Shown in pieces: positions 25,026 to 33,878 of a DNA stretch of 64,000 bases (the first letter of the stretch is position 1; each line of letters begins with the position of its first letter). The position numbers and the translations under genes were made by a program. Under the pieces are notes generated by a model that was not told where the DNA came from, did not search any database, and was given only the letters and a program-made list of their open reading frames with translations. The stretch spans positions 186,001-250,000 of the forward strand of contig CAYPHY010000004.1 of the NCBI GenBank assembly GCA_964410625.1, read 5' to 3'. Origin of the DNA: CAYPHY01 sp964410625 (GTDB lineage: Bacteria > Chloroflexota > Anaerolineae > Promineifilales > Promineifilaceae).

Positions 25026-27065
25026 TTAACTGAATCGCCGCACATGGAGCGCAACCGAAAAGTAGTTTTCCACTCCTTGATCTGAAAAAAACGGGTAGGC
25101 ATATACTCGAATTGGATCAAATAGACCTATATGTAGAGAGTATAATCCTGGGAGTGCACTTTCGGGAATAGGAACGGATATATGTTCGATATATACATCT
25201 CCCAATTGCCAACGGTGAGCATATTGGCCATGTTGGCCGATGTTGGAAACGATCTGTCCCTGGGCATTAACCAAATGGTAGCTAGGGCTAACATACCATT
25301 CATCACGGTCGGGATGAAGGTCGTCCACGCGCCAGTAGGTAATGATGTCTAATACTGCACCGGGGGACAATTCACCGCGTAGCGAGTAGCCAATCAACGT
25401 TATCCCCGCCTCGCTGGGCCAGAGCACCATCTGTTGAGTGTGTCGAACAACGGCCGACACCGCGGCCGTCTCCGTTTGCAAAAAGGAAATAGGGGCACCA
25501 TTGGCATACGTGAGCCTATGCTCCGACCGGACAACCACAAACGGCCGCAACCACTCCGGCATAGCCACCCTACCTTCCAAAACGTATAACAATCGCTCTT
25601 CTGACGGCAACAGCACAAAGTCGGGGTACTCAACGCCGCCAACGGCATCCAGATAGCTTCCACTCAATCCGCTGAGTAAGGCGCTATTCCCATTGGCAAC
25701 GATCCGCTTGGGATAGCTGGATCGCGGATCAAGTAATTGTTGGATGGCGCGGCCGAGATCAACTCCGGCGGCCAACGACCAACCATCAAACTCCGGCCAG
25801 ACGGGTTGGCGAGCAACATTCTCGTTCGACCGCCACAGGTCATGAGCAAAGATGGCCCCTATAGCGACAAGTGTGAATAGTACAGCGGTTTGCAAGAGCA
25901 GTTTTAGCGGCCGTCTTGAGGCGTCGCTTCCCGCAAAAGCAGCCAGCACCCATTGGATGCCCCAGGTTGCCAGGAGATGTCCGGCAGGGACCGTCAACAA
26001 GAGGTAGTGGGGATGAATCTGAAAGGAACCGGTAACGGCCGTCAGCAACACCGGTATACAAAACCAGGTGAGCAATACAATCGCGATCCGTCGCGCTCTC
26101 CCACCTTGCCGCTGTGCAAGCAGGGCACGGCCGAAGCCAACAAGTACCGTCATGGTCAAGACAATGACGGCCGCCAGCGAGAGATTGGCACGAATTGGTC
26201 CAGCGTCGTCGGCCGCCGCATATGCCTGTTCAAAATCAACGCCGGTTACAAAACGCAGCGCATGACGGCCGCCAATGGTCGAGAATTGAGAATCGCCCTC
26301 GGCCGAAGCGAAATTAGCCAGCTTACCTAGATTGACCTCCCAACGAGTGGTTAATCCTCCGACGTAGAGCAGAGCAGCAAGCAAAAAGAGGGCAACGGCC
26401 GCTGCAAATGCTCGCTTGGGAATGTGGCGACGAAAGAAGAAGAGCAGCAAAGCCAGTTGTGGGAGGATGCCCCAAGCCTGAATATAGGTTTGGGATAGCA
26501 CGGTGACGGCCGCACCGCCAATAAGGAATCGCCTCGCCGATGCTCGCGGGTCAACCAACCTCGGCCATATCCCCCAGGCAATGAGTGCCATCAACAAAGG
26601 CAGCAACGCCTGCACCCAACTTGTGCGGCTGAAAAAGATTATCCAGGGATTGACGGCAAAGAGAAAGGCAGCAATCAGCCCTACCCGAACGCCCAAAAGA
26701 TCACGGCCGAGTAAATAAACGAACCAGATAGCCAGGCTATTCAAGGCAATAATGAACACGTAGACTGACCAGGGGGAACGGCCGAACAACAACGGGATGG
26801 CCTGGAGATAGGTCATCAGCACGGGGTTGTCGAGAAAGACCGAGGAGGGTTGGCCGATCAGGGGGGGTCGGCCGCCATCCAACCATTGCAACGCCTGATA
26901 AGCGGGATAGCTGTGGTCATAGCTATAGCGGATGTCCCTCATCTGCATGAAGCGTAGGAATGTCCCAAGCAGCAAGATGGCGGCCGCCAACAACGATGGA
27001 TTGCGCCACCAAGAAAGAACGGCCGTTCGGCCGATGCGTGCAACTGATTGGTCCCGCGTGTCCAT
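25026..27065 (-). CDS. GT-C-type membrane glycosyltransferase, PMT-like
   Basis: The ~679-residue protein has about ten hydrophobic helices in the first ~440 residues and a soluble C-terminal beta-rich domain that ends in an extracytoplasmic segment (WRVDDLHPDRDEWYVSPSYH). Residues VDPRASARRF and the early loop DIRYSYDHSYPAYQALQWL suggest the catalytic loop of PMT/ArnT relatives. It is similar in plan to the protein at 47404-49413. The ATG at 27065 is chosen over GTG 27104; both lack a good ribosome site. The product probably glycosylates proteins or lipids at the outer face. Confidence 0.72.
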   Translation of the reverse strand: MDTRDQSVARIGRTAVLSWWRNPSLLAAAILLLGTFLRFMQMRDIRYSYDHSYPAYQALQWLDGGRPPLIGQPSSVFLDNPVLMTYLQAIPLLFGRSPWSVYVFIIALNSLAIWFVYLLGRDLLGVRVGLIAAFLFAVNPWIIFFSRTSWVQALLPLLMALIAWGIWPRLVDPRASARRFLIGGAAVTVLSQTYIQAWGILPQLALLLFFFRRHIPKRAFAAAVALFLLAALLYVGGLTTRWEVNLGKLANFASAEGDSQFSTIGGRHALRFVTGVDFEQAYAAADDAGPIRANLSLAAVIVLTMTVLVGFGRALLAQRQGGRARRIAIVLLTWFCIPVLLTAVTGSFQIHPHYLLLTVPAGHLLATWGIQWVLAAFAGSDASRRPLKLLLQTAVLFTLVAIGAIFAHDLWRSNENVARQPVWPEFDGWSLAAGVDLGRAIQQLLDPRSSYPKRIVANGNSALLSGLSGSYLDAVGGVEYPDFVLLPSEERLLYVLEGRVAMPEWLRPFVVVRSEHRLTYANGAPISFLQTETAAVSAVVRHTQQMVLWPSEAGITLIGYSLRGELSPGAVLDIITYWRVDDLHPDRDEWYVSPSYHLVNAQGQIVSNIGQHGQYAHRWQLGDVYIEHISVPIPESALPGLYSLHIGLFDPIRVYAYPFFSDQGVENYFSVALHVRRFS

Positions 27066-27194
27066 CGGACAACCAAAACAACCAAAATCCAACAAAAGCG
27101 ACACGCGAGTTTTATCTGATTAGAAAAAGAAGTGGCAAATGAAAGGTAGAAATATGAGAGTCAGATGAGTGACAATCAAGTGACAACCAGTACG

Positions 27195-28322
27195 TTAACA
27201 GCCAACATAGCCACAGGGATTGTCCCGGAAGTTGTTGAGGCGAATCTCGAAGTGGATATGTGGGCCGGAGGAGTTACCCGTATTGCCCGTTGCGCCGATG
27301 ACGTTACCCTGGTAAACAATCTGGCCGGGGACAACATTGATGCTGCTAAGATGGCCGTAGAATGTCTCATAGCCGTTGCCGTGGTTCACCACGATCAAGT
27401 TGCCGTAGCCAAAGATGTTGAACCCGGCATAGGTCACAGTCCCTGTATCGGACGCAAACACAGGTGATCCTTCGGGCAGCGCCACATCAACGCCTGGATG
27501 CCCATACCAGTAGAATTGGGTAAAGTTGCGCGAATTGACCGGAAAACGGAATGTCCCTGTACCAACGATAAGTGGCGCAACACCGCTACCCTCACGAGAG
27601 GTCCGGCCGGTTACCGATGATAAATCGGGCGGCGTCCAAACAAACAACTCCCTTACCGCCCCTGGAACCATAATTTGCGACTCCGGGTATAGCCGGTAGG
27701 GGAACTCCAGATTGTTCGGCTCATAGGCGATAATGTCCTCGACCGGGACGCCATACTGTTCAGAGATACTTTCCAGTGAATCACCAGGCTGCACATCATG
27801 GAGGACGCCATCAATCGGCAGGATAATCAACTCCACCCCCGTTTGCAGCAAGCTGGCCTCTTGGCTCAATTGTGGGTTGCCGCCCAGCAAGGTCTCTGGC
27901 TCAATGCCAAACATCTCGGCAATGCCATTTGGCGTATCGCCGCGTTGCACCACATATCGCTCGAAGCTATGTTCCGGCAGTTCACCCTGATAGGTGCGCG
28001 GATTGAAAGCAGGAATAAGCGAAGCGTCTTGTAGCACCGGCACATCAACGAAGACGATTTCCGGGGCGGCCCCTTCCACGGTTGGAACAGGGATGGAGCT
28101 ACCGATTGCATCGGACTGGGTAGAGAGCACGCCGGGGTCGGCCGCAGGTTCCACCCCCGTCCGTTCCCCCTGGCTAAGGTCCGCAACAACGCCAAAACGC
28201 CAGGCGATCAAAATGAGAATGGCAATGAGGACAAGTAAGAGGTAGCCGCCAAATCGCTGCCAACCAGGTTGCCTACTACCCCCGACCGGGGGAGTCCATT
28301 GTGGACGCTGATCTTCTCCCAT
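27195..28322 (-). CDS. LysM and M23 peptidase protein (membrane-anchored cell-wall hydrolase)
   Basis: The 375-residue protein has one N-terminal membrane helix (about 26-45), a linker, two LysM domains (about 122-165 with YVVQRGDTPNGIAEMFGI, and about 170-215 with VQPGDSLESISEQYGV), and a C-terminal M23/LytM domain. The zinc motifs are GHPGVDVALPEG, ETFYGHLS and SGPHIHFEIR. It should bind and cleave peptidoglycan cross-links outside the membrane, or act as a LytM activator. A terminator at 28391-28432 separates it from rho. Confidence 0.93.
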   Translation of the reverse strand: MGEDQRPQWTPPVGGSRQPGWQRFGGYLLLVLIAILILIAWRFGVVADLSQGERTGVEPAADPGVLSTQSDAIGSSIPVPTVEGAAPEIVFVDVPVLQDASLIPAFNPRTYQGELPEHSFERYVVQRGDTPNGIAEMFGIEPETLLGGNPQLSQEASLLQTGVELIILPIDGVLHDVQPGDSLESISEQYGVPVEDIIAYEPNNLEFPYRLYPESQIMVPGAVRELFVWTPPDLSSVTGRTSREGSGVAPLIVGTGTFRFPVNSRNFTQFYWYGHPGVDVALPEGSPVFASDTGTVTYAGFNIFGYGNLIVVNHGNGYETFYGHLSSINVVPGQIVYQGNVIGATGNTGNSSGPHIHFEIRLNNFRDNPCGYVGC

Positions 28323-28390
28323 AGTTCCTTCGAGTGCGCCGGATGTTGAATCCGCCTTCGCACCAAGCGACCGCGAATGCTACCACAGGG

Positions 28391-28432
28391 AGAGCGAAAA
28401 ACAAAAGTGAGCCTCGCTGTGAGGCTCACTTT
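28391..28432 (-). terminator. Rho-independent terminator downstream of rho
   Basis: A 12-base perfect stem (28404-28415 with 28421-28432, core GTGAGCCTC) closes a five-base loop; on the minus strand it is followed by TTTTGTTTTT. It ends transcription of rho before the M23 gene. Confidence 0.88.
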
Positions 28433-28517
28433 CTCAACTTAAACTCATTTGAGCAGGTAGGCGATCAGTACATCACTGGCAAAACGCTAAACTGCTTCCT
28501 GCCAACTGACTACCACA

Positions 28518-29792
28518 CTACATATCCTTCGTCAACGTCTCCAGGAACTCGTAGTTGGTCTTTGTTCCACGCAGGCGTTGCAGGACAGCGGCCGTTGCGC
28601 TGCTGATGTCATAGCCGGGCGTATCCATCAGATGGCCCAACATGCGGCGCATCGTATAAACGCGCTGTAGCTCATCGCCACTCATCAACAGGTCTTCGCG
28701 GCGGGTGCTTGAACGCTCAATATCGAAGGCCGGGAAGATACGACGCTCTTGCAGACGGCGGCTGAGCACCAGTTCCATGTTACCGGTTCCCTTGAACTCT
28801 TCGTAAATCACGTCGTCCATACGGCTACCGGTGTCTACCAGTGTGGTGGCGATAATCGTCAGGCTGCCGCCAAACTCCAAATTACGCGCCGTGCCGAAGA
28901 ACCGCTTCGGCGGATAGAGCGCACCGGGATCAAGACCACCAGAGAGGGTGCGGCCGCTCGGCGGAACCGTCAGGTTATAGGCACGTGCCAGACGGGTGAT
29001 TGAATCTAACAAAATCACCACATCCCGGTCCGACTCCACCAATCGCTTCGCCCGTTCCAACGCCATTTCGGCCACGCGGCAATGGTTCTTCACCGGCTCA
29101 TCAAAGGTCGAGCTGACCACCTCACCCTGTGTCGAGCGTTCCATATCCGTCACTTCTTCCGGGCGCTCGCCAATCAGCACAATCATCAAATGAATGTCGC
29201 TGTAATTTTCGGAGATACCGTTGGCAATCTCTTTTAGGACCGTCGTCTTACCCGCTTTTGGCGGAGAGACGATTAGACCACGTTGGCCGCGGCCGATTGG
29301 CACCACCAGATCAATCAGGCGGGTGGAAAGGATATGTCCTTTGGTCTCTAGCTTAATTTTTTGGTCAGGGAAAATGGGGGTCAGGCTTTCATACTTCGAG
29401 CGGTTCTTGGCAAGGTCGGGATTCATCCCGTTCACCGCCTCAACGCGCAACAGACTGTAATACTTTTCGTTATCTTTGGGTACACGGACCTGACCATAAA
29501 CCATGTCACCGGTACGCAGTCCCAAACGGCGAATTTGTGAGCTTGAGACATAAATATCATCTTTGCCGGGAAGATACGTAGGCCCGCGCAGGAAACCCAT
29601 CGCTTGCTTATCATCTTCCACAATTTCCAGCACACCACCACGAAAATGGCTGCCGTCTGCCTCGGCCGAGGCCTGCATAATGCGAAAGACTAGCTCCTGC
29701 TTCTTCATTGTGGTGTAACCACTCAGTTTCATGTCACGCCCAATTTCACGCAGTTCACCGAGCTTTTTGCTTTCTAATTCTGCAATATCCAT
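28518..29792 (-). CDS. rho: Transcription termination factor Rho
   Basis: The 424-residue protein has the Rho N-terminal helical domain (ELESKKLGELREIGRDMKL), an RNA-binding cold-shock-like domain with GFLRGPTYLPGKDDIYVS, Walker A PPKAGKTT and Walker B VVILLDSITRLARAYN, and the conserved GRTLSGGLDPGALYPPKRF. It unwinds nascent RNA and ends transcription. I start it at ATG 29792, where GGAGA lies eight bases upstream, rather than nine codons earlier. A promoter at 30119-30146 implies a long leader of about 320 bases, which is common for genes controlled by their own product. Confidence 0.97.
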   Translation of the reverse strand: MDIAELESKKLGELREIGRDMKLSGYTTMKKQELVFRIMQASAEADGSHFRGGVLEIVEDDKQAMGFLRGPTYLPGKDDIYVSSSQIRRLGLRTGDMVYGQVRVPKDNEKYYSLLRVEAVNGMNPDLAKNRSKYESLTPIFPDQKIKLETKGHILSTRLIDLVVPIGRGQRGLIVSPPKAGKTTVLKEIANGISENYSDIHLMIVLIGERPEEVTDMERSTQGEVVSSTFDEPVKNHCRVAEMALERAKRLVESDRDVVILLDSITRLARAYNLTVPPSGRTLSGGLDPGALYPPKRFFGTARNLEFGGSLTIIATTLVDTGSRMDDVIYEEFKGTGNMELVLSRRLQERRIFPAFDIERSSTRREDLLMSGDELQRVYTMRRMLGHLMDTPGYDISSATAAVLQRLRGTKTNYEFLETLTKDM

Positions 29793-30231
29793 AATAAAAA
29801 TTTCTCCAAGAAATAGCACACGCTCATCTGTGGCTATGTAGATTATTGAGGTTTTAAAATGAGCTTATTAAGGGAAACAAGGCTTTGACCTGGTACAGTG
29901 GATTACCTTCTGCCACCAGCGGGCAGACTACGTTATACAAAACGTTTACTCAAATTCTAATCCAATCATGAGTAAGGCGAATGTGACGCAACCGGGTATA
30001 TTTGTATGGGGGAAAGTAAGCCAGGCAGATCAAAGGGCCTACCAAAAATTATTCATTTAATTGCTAATGAGGGAATTGTGTCTCAGTGTAGACGACTCCA
30101 CTTTGCAGACTATACCCAAGTATAGCATGATCATCATCCTTGTCAATATGAACTTTATTAGTTTTCTGACAACTACCATCTGCTGGGGTTGAAACCGATA
30201 GCTCGACTCTACACAACGTGTTTTCAACCAC
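29793..30231 (-). promoter_or_regulatory. rho leader and promoter region
   Basis: No gene is supported in these ~440 bases. On the minus strand they contain the promoter at 30119-30146 and then an AT-rich leader of ~320 bases without obvious ORF. Rho leaders are often targets of Rho-dependent attenuation; this cannot be confirmed from sequence. Confidence 0.5.
30119..30146 (-). promoter_or_regulatory. Sigma-70-type promoter for rho
   Basis: On the minus strand, TTGACA (30146-30141) and TATACT (30124-30119) are 16 bases apart. The -10 element overlaps a palindrome at 30110-30125 (CTATAC...GTATAG), which could be an operator. Confidence 0.75.
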
Positions 30232-31092
30232 TCATCCCAAGAACCACACCAGATAGTAAGCAATCGCCACCGACCAGATCAGAGAATCGAGCCGGTCAAG
30301 CGCACCGCCGTGGGCGGGAAACAGTTTGCCGGAATCCTTCACCCTCGCCTGGCGTTTCAATAGTGAAATTGCCAGATCACCAACGGGACTAACCATAGCG
30401 ATTACCAGACCAACCAGCACAGCAAACCCTAACGGTAAATCGAGCAAGGCAGTCATAATCACCGCGGCAATGATCCCCGCAACAATACTACCGCCATACC
30501 CTTCAACCGTTTTCTTCGGGCTTAATCGCGGTGACAGTTGGTGACGGCCGAGTACCCTATCGGCCAGATAAGTCCCAGTGAGATAGGCACCGGAATCAGC
30601 CGTCCAATTACAGACCATCGCCAACATCGTCCAGCGCCACCCATCCTCGCCCAGATGGCGCAACAGAAAAAAGTGACCGCCAATCCAACCAAGCAACAAC
30701 AGACCACCCCACAAGCCCATCCAATGAAACAAGCTCTGCTCCATTTGCCCCTGCTCATACAACCAGAGGCCATGCCCTAGCGTCACCACCAGGGAGAGAA
30801 ACAAGACCAACATCTGCACCTGGGATGAACCAAATTGGGCGGCCGCCAACAACGCCAACACCAGAGGGACCAACAACCAGGGAGAAACAAGCCCTTTTTG
30901 GTCAGACCAATTGCGAGTCTCGATTGCGATACCTTGCATCAGTTGGGTATATTCTACGCTTGCCAATGTAACTAGCGCGGCGATGGGAATGAAGTAAAGC
31001 CATCCGCCTAACCGATCTCCAAAGAAGGTCACAGCCAGCAGGATTGGGCCTAAGGTCAGTGCCACGAGTGCTCTTTGGATGAATGTACTCAC
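30232..31092 (-). CDS. cdsA: Phosphatidate cytidylyltransferase
   Basis: The 286-residue membrane protein ends with the CDP-alcohol signature: SPKKTVEGYGGS and DLAISLLKRQARVKDSGKLF...HGGALDRLDSL. CdsA converts phosphatidic acid and CTP to CDP-diacylglycerol, the precursor of phospholipids. It starts at GTG and is the last gene of the rpsB-tsf-pyrH-frr-uppS-cdsA cluster; dxr and rseP, which often follow, are absent here. The gap of 31 bases after uppS supports cotranscription. Confidence 0.95.
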   Translation of the reverse strand: MSTFIQRALVALTLGPILLAVTFFGDRLGGWLYFIPIAALVTLASVEYTQLMQGIAIETRNWSDQKGLVSPWLLVPLVLALLAAAQFGSSQVQMLVLFLSLVVTLGHGLWLYEQGQMEQSLFHWMGLWGGLLLLGWIGGHFFLLRHLGEDGWRWTMLAMVCNWTADSGAYLTGTYLADRVLGRHQLSPRLSPKKTVEGYGGSIVAGIIAAVIMTALLDLPLGFAVLVGLVIAMVSPVGDLAISLLKRQARVKDSGKLFPAHGGALDRLDSLIWSVAIAYYLVWFLG

Positions 31093-31123
31093 AGCGGGCT
31101 AATGGGTGGTGGCAGTTGCCTGG

Positions 31124-31861
31124 CTATTGCTCATCGGGGACAAGGCCAAAACGTCGTTCGCGCTGGTTATAAGCAACAATCGCTTCGTAAAGTTCCTCCG
31201 GCCCAAAATCAGGCCAGAAAGCGGGGGTCGGATAATATTCAGCATAGGCAGCCTGCCAGATGAGAAAATTACTGGTACGCAATTCTCCGCTGGTGCGAAT
31301 CACCAAATCGGGATCAGGCAGCCCGCTGGTAAACAGATAGGAGCTAAATAGCTCTTCCGTCAGCTCTTCCGGTTTCACCTGGTCGGCCAACATCTGGCGC
31401 ACAGCGTGGAGAATTTCAGCGCGGCCGCCATAGTTAAAGGCCACATTCAAAATTAGCCGCTTATTGTGCTTCGTCAGTTCCAATGCCCGGCGTACTTTCT
31501 CCTGAAGCTTTGGCTCCACCCCGCTCAAATCGCCCAGATGGTGCAAACAAACTCCCTGGGCGTGAAGTTCATAAATCTCCTGATCAAGCACACGGGCGAA
31601 TATCTTCATCAACCCCTGCACTTCCGTCTTCGGCCGTTGCCAATTCTCCGTCGAAAAAGCATAAATCGTCAGAATTTCAATGCCAAATTCGACGGAAGCG
31701 CGGATGATGCGCCGCAAGTTTTCCGCCCCGGCGCGATGGCCCGCCTGACGAGGAAGCTTGCGTTGCTTTGCCCAACGGCCGTTACCATCCATGATGATCG
31801 CCACATGGGTGGGAACAGTATACGGCGACAGATCGAGCGTTTTCTCTTGCGGCCGTAGCAT
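31124..31861 (-). CDS. uppS: Undecaprenyl diphosphate synthase
   Basis: The 245-residue protein carries the cis-prenyltransferase motifs HVAIIMDGNGRWA (substrate Asp), GHRAGAENLRRI, YAFSTENWQRP, and the C-terminal DLVIRTSGELRTSNFLIWQ. It builds the C55 lipid carrier used for peptidoglycan and surface glycans, which links it to the membrane glycosyltransferases elsewhere in the window. It follows frr by three bases. Confidence 0.97.
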   Translation of the reverse strand: MLRPQEKTLDLSPYTVPTHVAIIMDGNGRWAKQRKLPRQAGHRAGAENLRRIIRASVEFGIEILTIYAFSTENWQRPKTEVQGLMKIFARVLDQEIYELHAQGVCLHHLGDLSGVEPKLQEKVRRALELTKHNKRLILNVAFNYGGRAEILHAVRQMLADQVKPEELTEELFSSYLFTSGLPDPDLVIRTSGELRTSNFLIWQAAYAEYYPTPAFWPDFGPEELYEAIVAYNQRERRFGLVPDEQ

Positions 31862-31864
31862 AAA

Positions 31865-32422
31865 TTAAACTTCCATGATCTCGGCTTCTTTTCTCTGACC
31901 CACTTCATCAATCTGATCAATGTAGCGTTTAGTCAGCTTATCGAGATCATCCTGCCCGCCAAAAAATTCATCCTCGTTGATGATCTTCTCATCCTTCATC
32001 TCACGCAGATCGTTCTGGGCATCACGGCGCACATTGCGAACCGCCACCTTTGCCTCTTCAACCCGCCTGCCAACCAGCCGGTTCAGGTCACGACGGCGTT
32101 CCTCCGTCAGGCGCGGGATATTGAGGCGAATGATCTTACCATCATTATTGGGCATAATCCCCAGGTCAGACTTCATAATCGCTTTTTCAATAGCCGAAAT
32201 TGATTTAGTGTCATACGGCCGCACAGCCAACTGCTGAGGCTCTGGCACGGAAATCACCGCCATCTGATTTAGCTGCATTTCAACGCCATAAAACTCGACC
32301 TTCAGCTTTTCAATCAATTGCGGAGACGCCCGTCCCGTCCGGTAGCCGGCCAGGTCGTTTTCCAACGAGCTAATCGCGCCACGCATCCGGCCTTCCGCAT
32401 CATGCAACAGTTCGCGAATCAT
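31865..32422 (-). CDS. frr: Ribosome recycling factor
   Basis: The 185-residue protein matches RRF in length and sequence, including GRASPQLIEKLKVEFYG, PLNQMAVISVPEPQ-like segment, and IRLNIPRLTEERRRDLNRL. It splits post-termination ribosomes with EF-G. A good ribosome site (GGAGG) precedes the ATG. It lies 23 bases after pyrH in the translation operon. Confidence 0.97.
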   Translation of the reverse strand: MIRELLHDAEGRMRGAISSLENDLAGYRTGRASPQLIEKLKVEFYGVEMQLNQMAVISVPEPQQLAVRPYDTKSISAIEKAIMKSDLGIMPNNDGKIIRLNIPRLTEERRRDLNRLVGRRVEEAKVAVRNVRRDAQNDLREMKDEKIINEDEFFGGQDDLDKLTKRYIDQIDEVGQRKEAEIMEV

Positions 32423-32445
32423 CTTTACCTCCGTTGGGCTATAGG

Positions 32446-33162
32446 CTACGCCGAGATAACAGTGCCGACCGATTCGCCAAGCATCAGTTGTTTGACACTA
32501 TCTTCCTGCCAAAAATTAAGGACAACAATTGGCATATTGTTCTCCATGCACAACGAAACGGCCGTCGTATCCATCACTCGTAGGCGCAAACTCAAGAAGT
32601 CCAAATAAGAAATCTGGTCAAAGCGGCGGGCATCCGGGTTGTTCTTCGGGTCCTCGTTGTAAATGCCATCCACTTTCGTGGCCTTAATCAACACATCAGC
32701 CCCTAATTCCATCGCTCGCAATGCACCGGCCGAATCGGTGGTGAAATAGGGGTTGCCCGTTCCACCGGCGATAATCACCACGCGCCCCTTTTCCAGATGG
32801 CGGATCGCCCGCAGGCGAATATAGGGTTCCGCCACACTGCGCATTTCTATTGCTGTTTGTACACGGGTAACGATGCCAATGCGCTCTAAAGCGTCTTGCA
32901 AGGCCAGCGCGTTCATGACGGTGGCGATCATGCCGATGTGATCGGCCGTCGAACGCTCCATGCCCTGACTCGTCCCCACAGACCCGCGCCAGAGGTTGCC
33001 CGCGCCAATCACCAACGCCACTTCGACGCCTAAATCATAGACTGATTTTACCACACCGGCGACTTCGGCCGCGCGTGTGGGATCAATTCCAAACCCTTCC
33101 GGCCCCACCAGGGCTTCCCCGCCCATCTTTAACAAAATACGCCGATAGCGCACGTCAGGCAT
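32446..33162 (-). CDS. pyrH: Uridylate kinase
   Basis: The 238-residue protein is a hexameric UMP kinase of the amino-acid kinase fold: RILLKMGGEAL at the N-terminus, VALVIGAGNLWRG, ADHIGMIATVMNALAL, GTGNPYFTTDSAGALRA and ATKVDGIYNEDP. It phosphorylates UMP to UDP. A hairpin repeat at 33186-33252 lies between tsf and pyrH, which might modulate read-through within the operon. Confidence 0.97.
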   Translation of the reverse strand: MPDVRYRRILLKMGGEALVGPEGFGIDPTRAAEVAGVVKSVYDLGVEVALVIGAGNLWRGSVGTSQGMERSTADHIGMIATVMNALALQDALERIGIVTRVQTAIEMRSVAEPYIRLRAIRHLEKGRVVIIAGGTGNPYFTTDSAGALRAMELGADVLIKATKVDGIYNEDPKNNPDARRFDQISYLDFLSLRLRVMDTTAVSLCMENNMPIVVLNFWQEDSVKQLMLGESVGTVISA

Positions 33163-33185
33163 AGAGAGTTCCTTTTGGCTGTAAT

Positions 33186-33252
33186 CTCTTAAATCTCCCA
33201 GTCTCCTAGTCTCAGAAACTGGAGACTAGGAGACTGGGAAATTGAGAGAGTG
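33186..33252. repeat. Stop-proximal hairpin repeat, GGAGACTAGGAGACTGG family
   Basis: The left arm (CTCCCAGTCTCCTAGTCTC) pairs almost perfectly with GGAGACTAGGAGACTGGGA. It ends six bases from the tsf stop codon and sits inside the operon, so it is probably not a complete terminator. Confidence 0.8.
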
Positions 33253-33257
33253 GTTGT

Positions 33258-33869
33258 TTAGAGCGGCTCGCCCAGTTCATAGCGAACAAAACGGCGGATA
33301 AAGATGTTTTCGCCAATGGTGCGCACAGCTTCGGTGATCATGTCCTTAATCTTGACCTTCTCATCCTTCACGTATGGCTGCTCCAGAAGACACATCTCCT
33401 CATAGAACTTTTGCATACGGTTGGCGATGATCCTCTCATTCACCGCTTCCGGCTTTCCTTCCGCCAACGTTTGGGCGCGGACAACCGACATCTCGCGCTC
33501 TACTTCTTCTGCCGGAACGTCTTCTATTGACAGATAACGCGGGGCAGCGGCCGCCACATGCAAAGCCAGATTATGCGCCAATTCCTGGAACTGCTCATTC
33601 CGCGCCACAAAGTCCGTTTCGCAATTCAGTTCCACCATCACGCCAACCCGGTTCCCCGGATGGGAATAGACCTCAATCAGCCCTTCTCTGGCTGCCCGGT
33701 CTGCTCGTTTGGCTGCCCGTGCCGCGCCTTTTTCGCGCAACAAGTCAATAGCCTTCTCAAAATCGCCACCAGTTTGCTCTAATACCTTTTTTGCCTCAAG
33801 TACACCTGCGCCGGTGGCAGAGCGCAAGTCCTTCACCATTTCCATCGTAATTTGCATCGTCTTTGTCAT
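33258..33869 (-). CDS. tsf: Translation elongation factor Ts
   Basis: The 203-residue protein has the EF-Ts UBA domain (MVKDLRSATGAGVLEAKKVL), the segment GLIEVYSHPGNRVGVMVELN, and the EF-Tu contact motif CETDFVARN. The length corresponds to the short EF-Ts form with a single subdomain repeat, seen in several phyla besides the long form of Escherichia coli. The true start may be the Met at codon 5. It lies nine bases after rpsB. Confidence 0.96.
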   Translation of the reverse strand: MTKTMQITMEMVKDLRSATGAGVLEAKKVLEQTGGDFEKAIDLLREKGAARAAKRADRAAREGLIEVYSHPGNRVGVMVELNCETDFVARNEQFQELAHNLALHVAAAAPRYLSIEDVPAEEVEREMSVVRAQTLAEGKPEAVNERIIANRMQKFYEEMCLLEQPYVKDEKVKIKDMITEAVRTIGENIFIRRFVRYELGEPL

Positions 33870-33878
33870 CTCCGCTAA

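Noticed and set aside
30057..30263. 68-codon open frame upstream of rho
   Set aside because: It overlaps the rho promoter and the end of cdsA and has no recognisable ribosome site or family.
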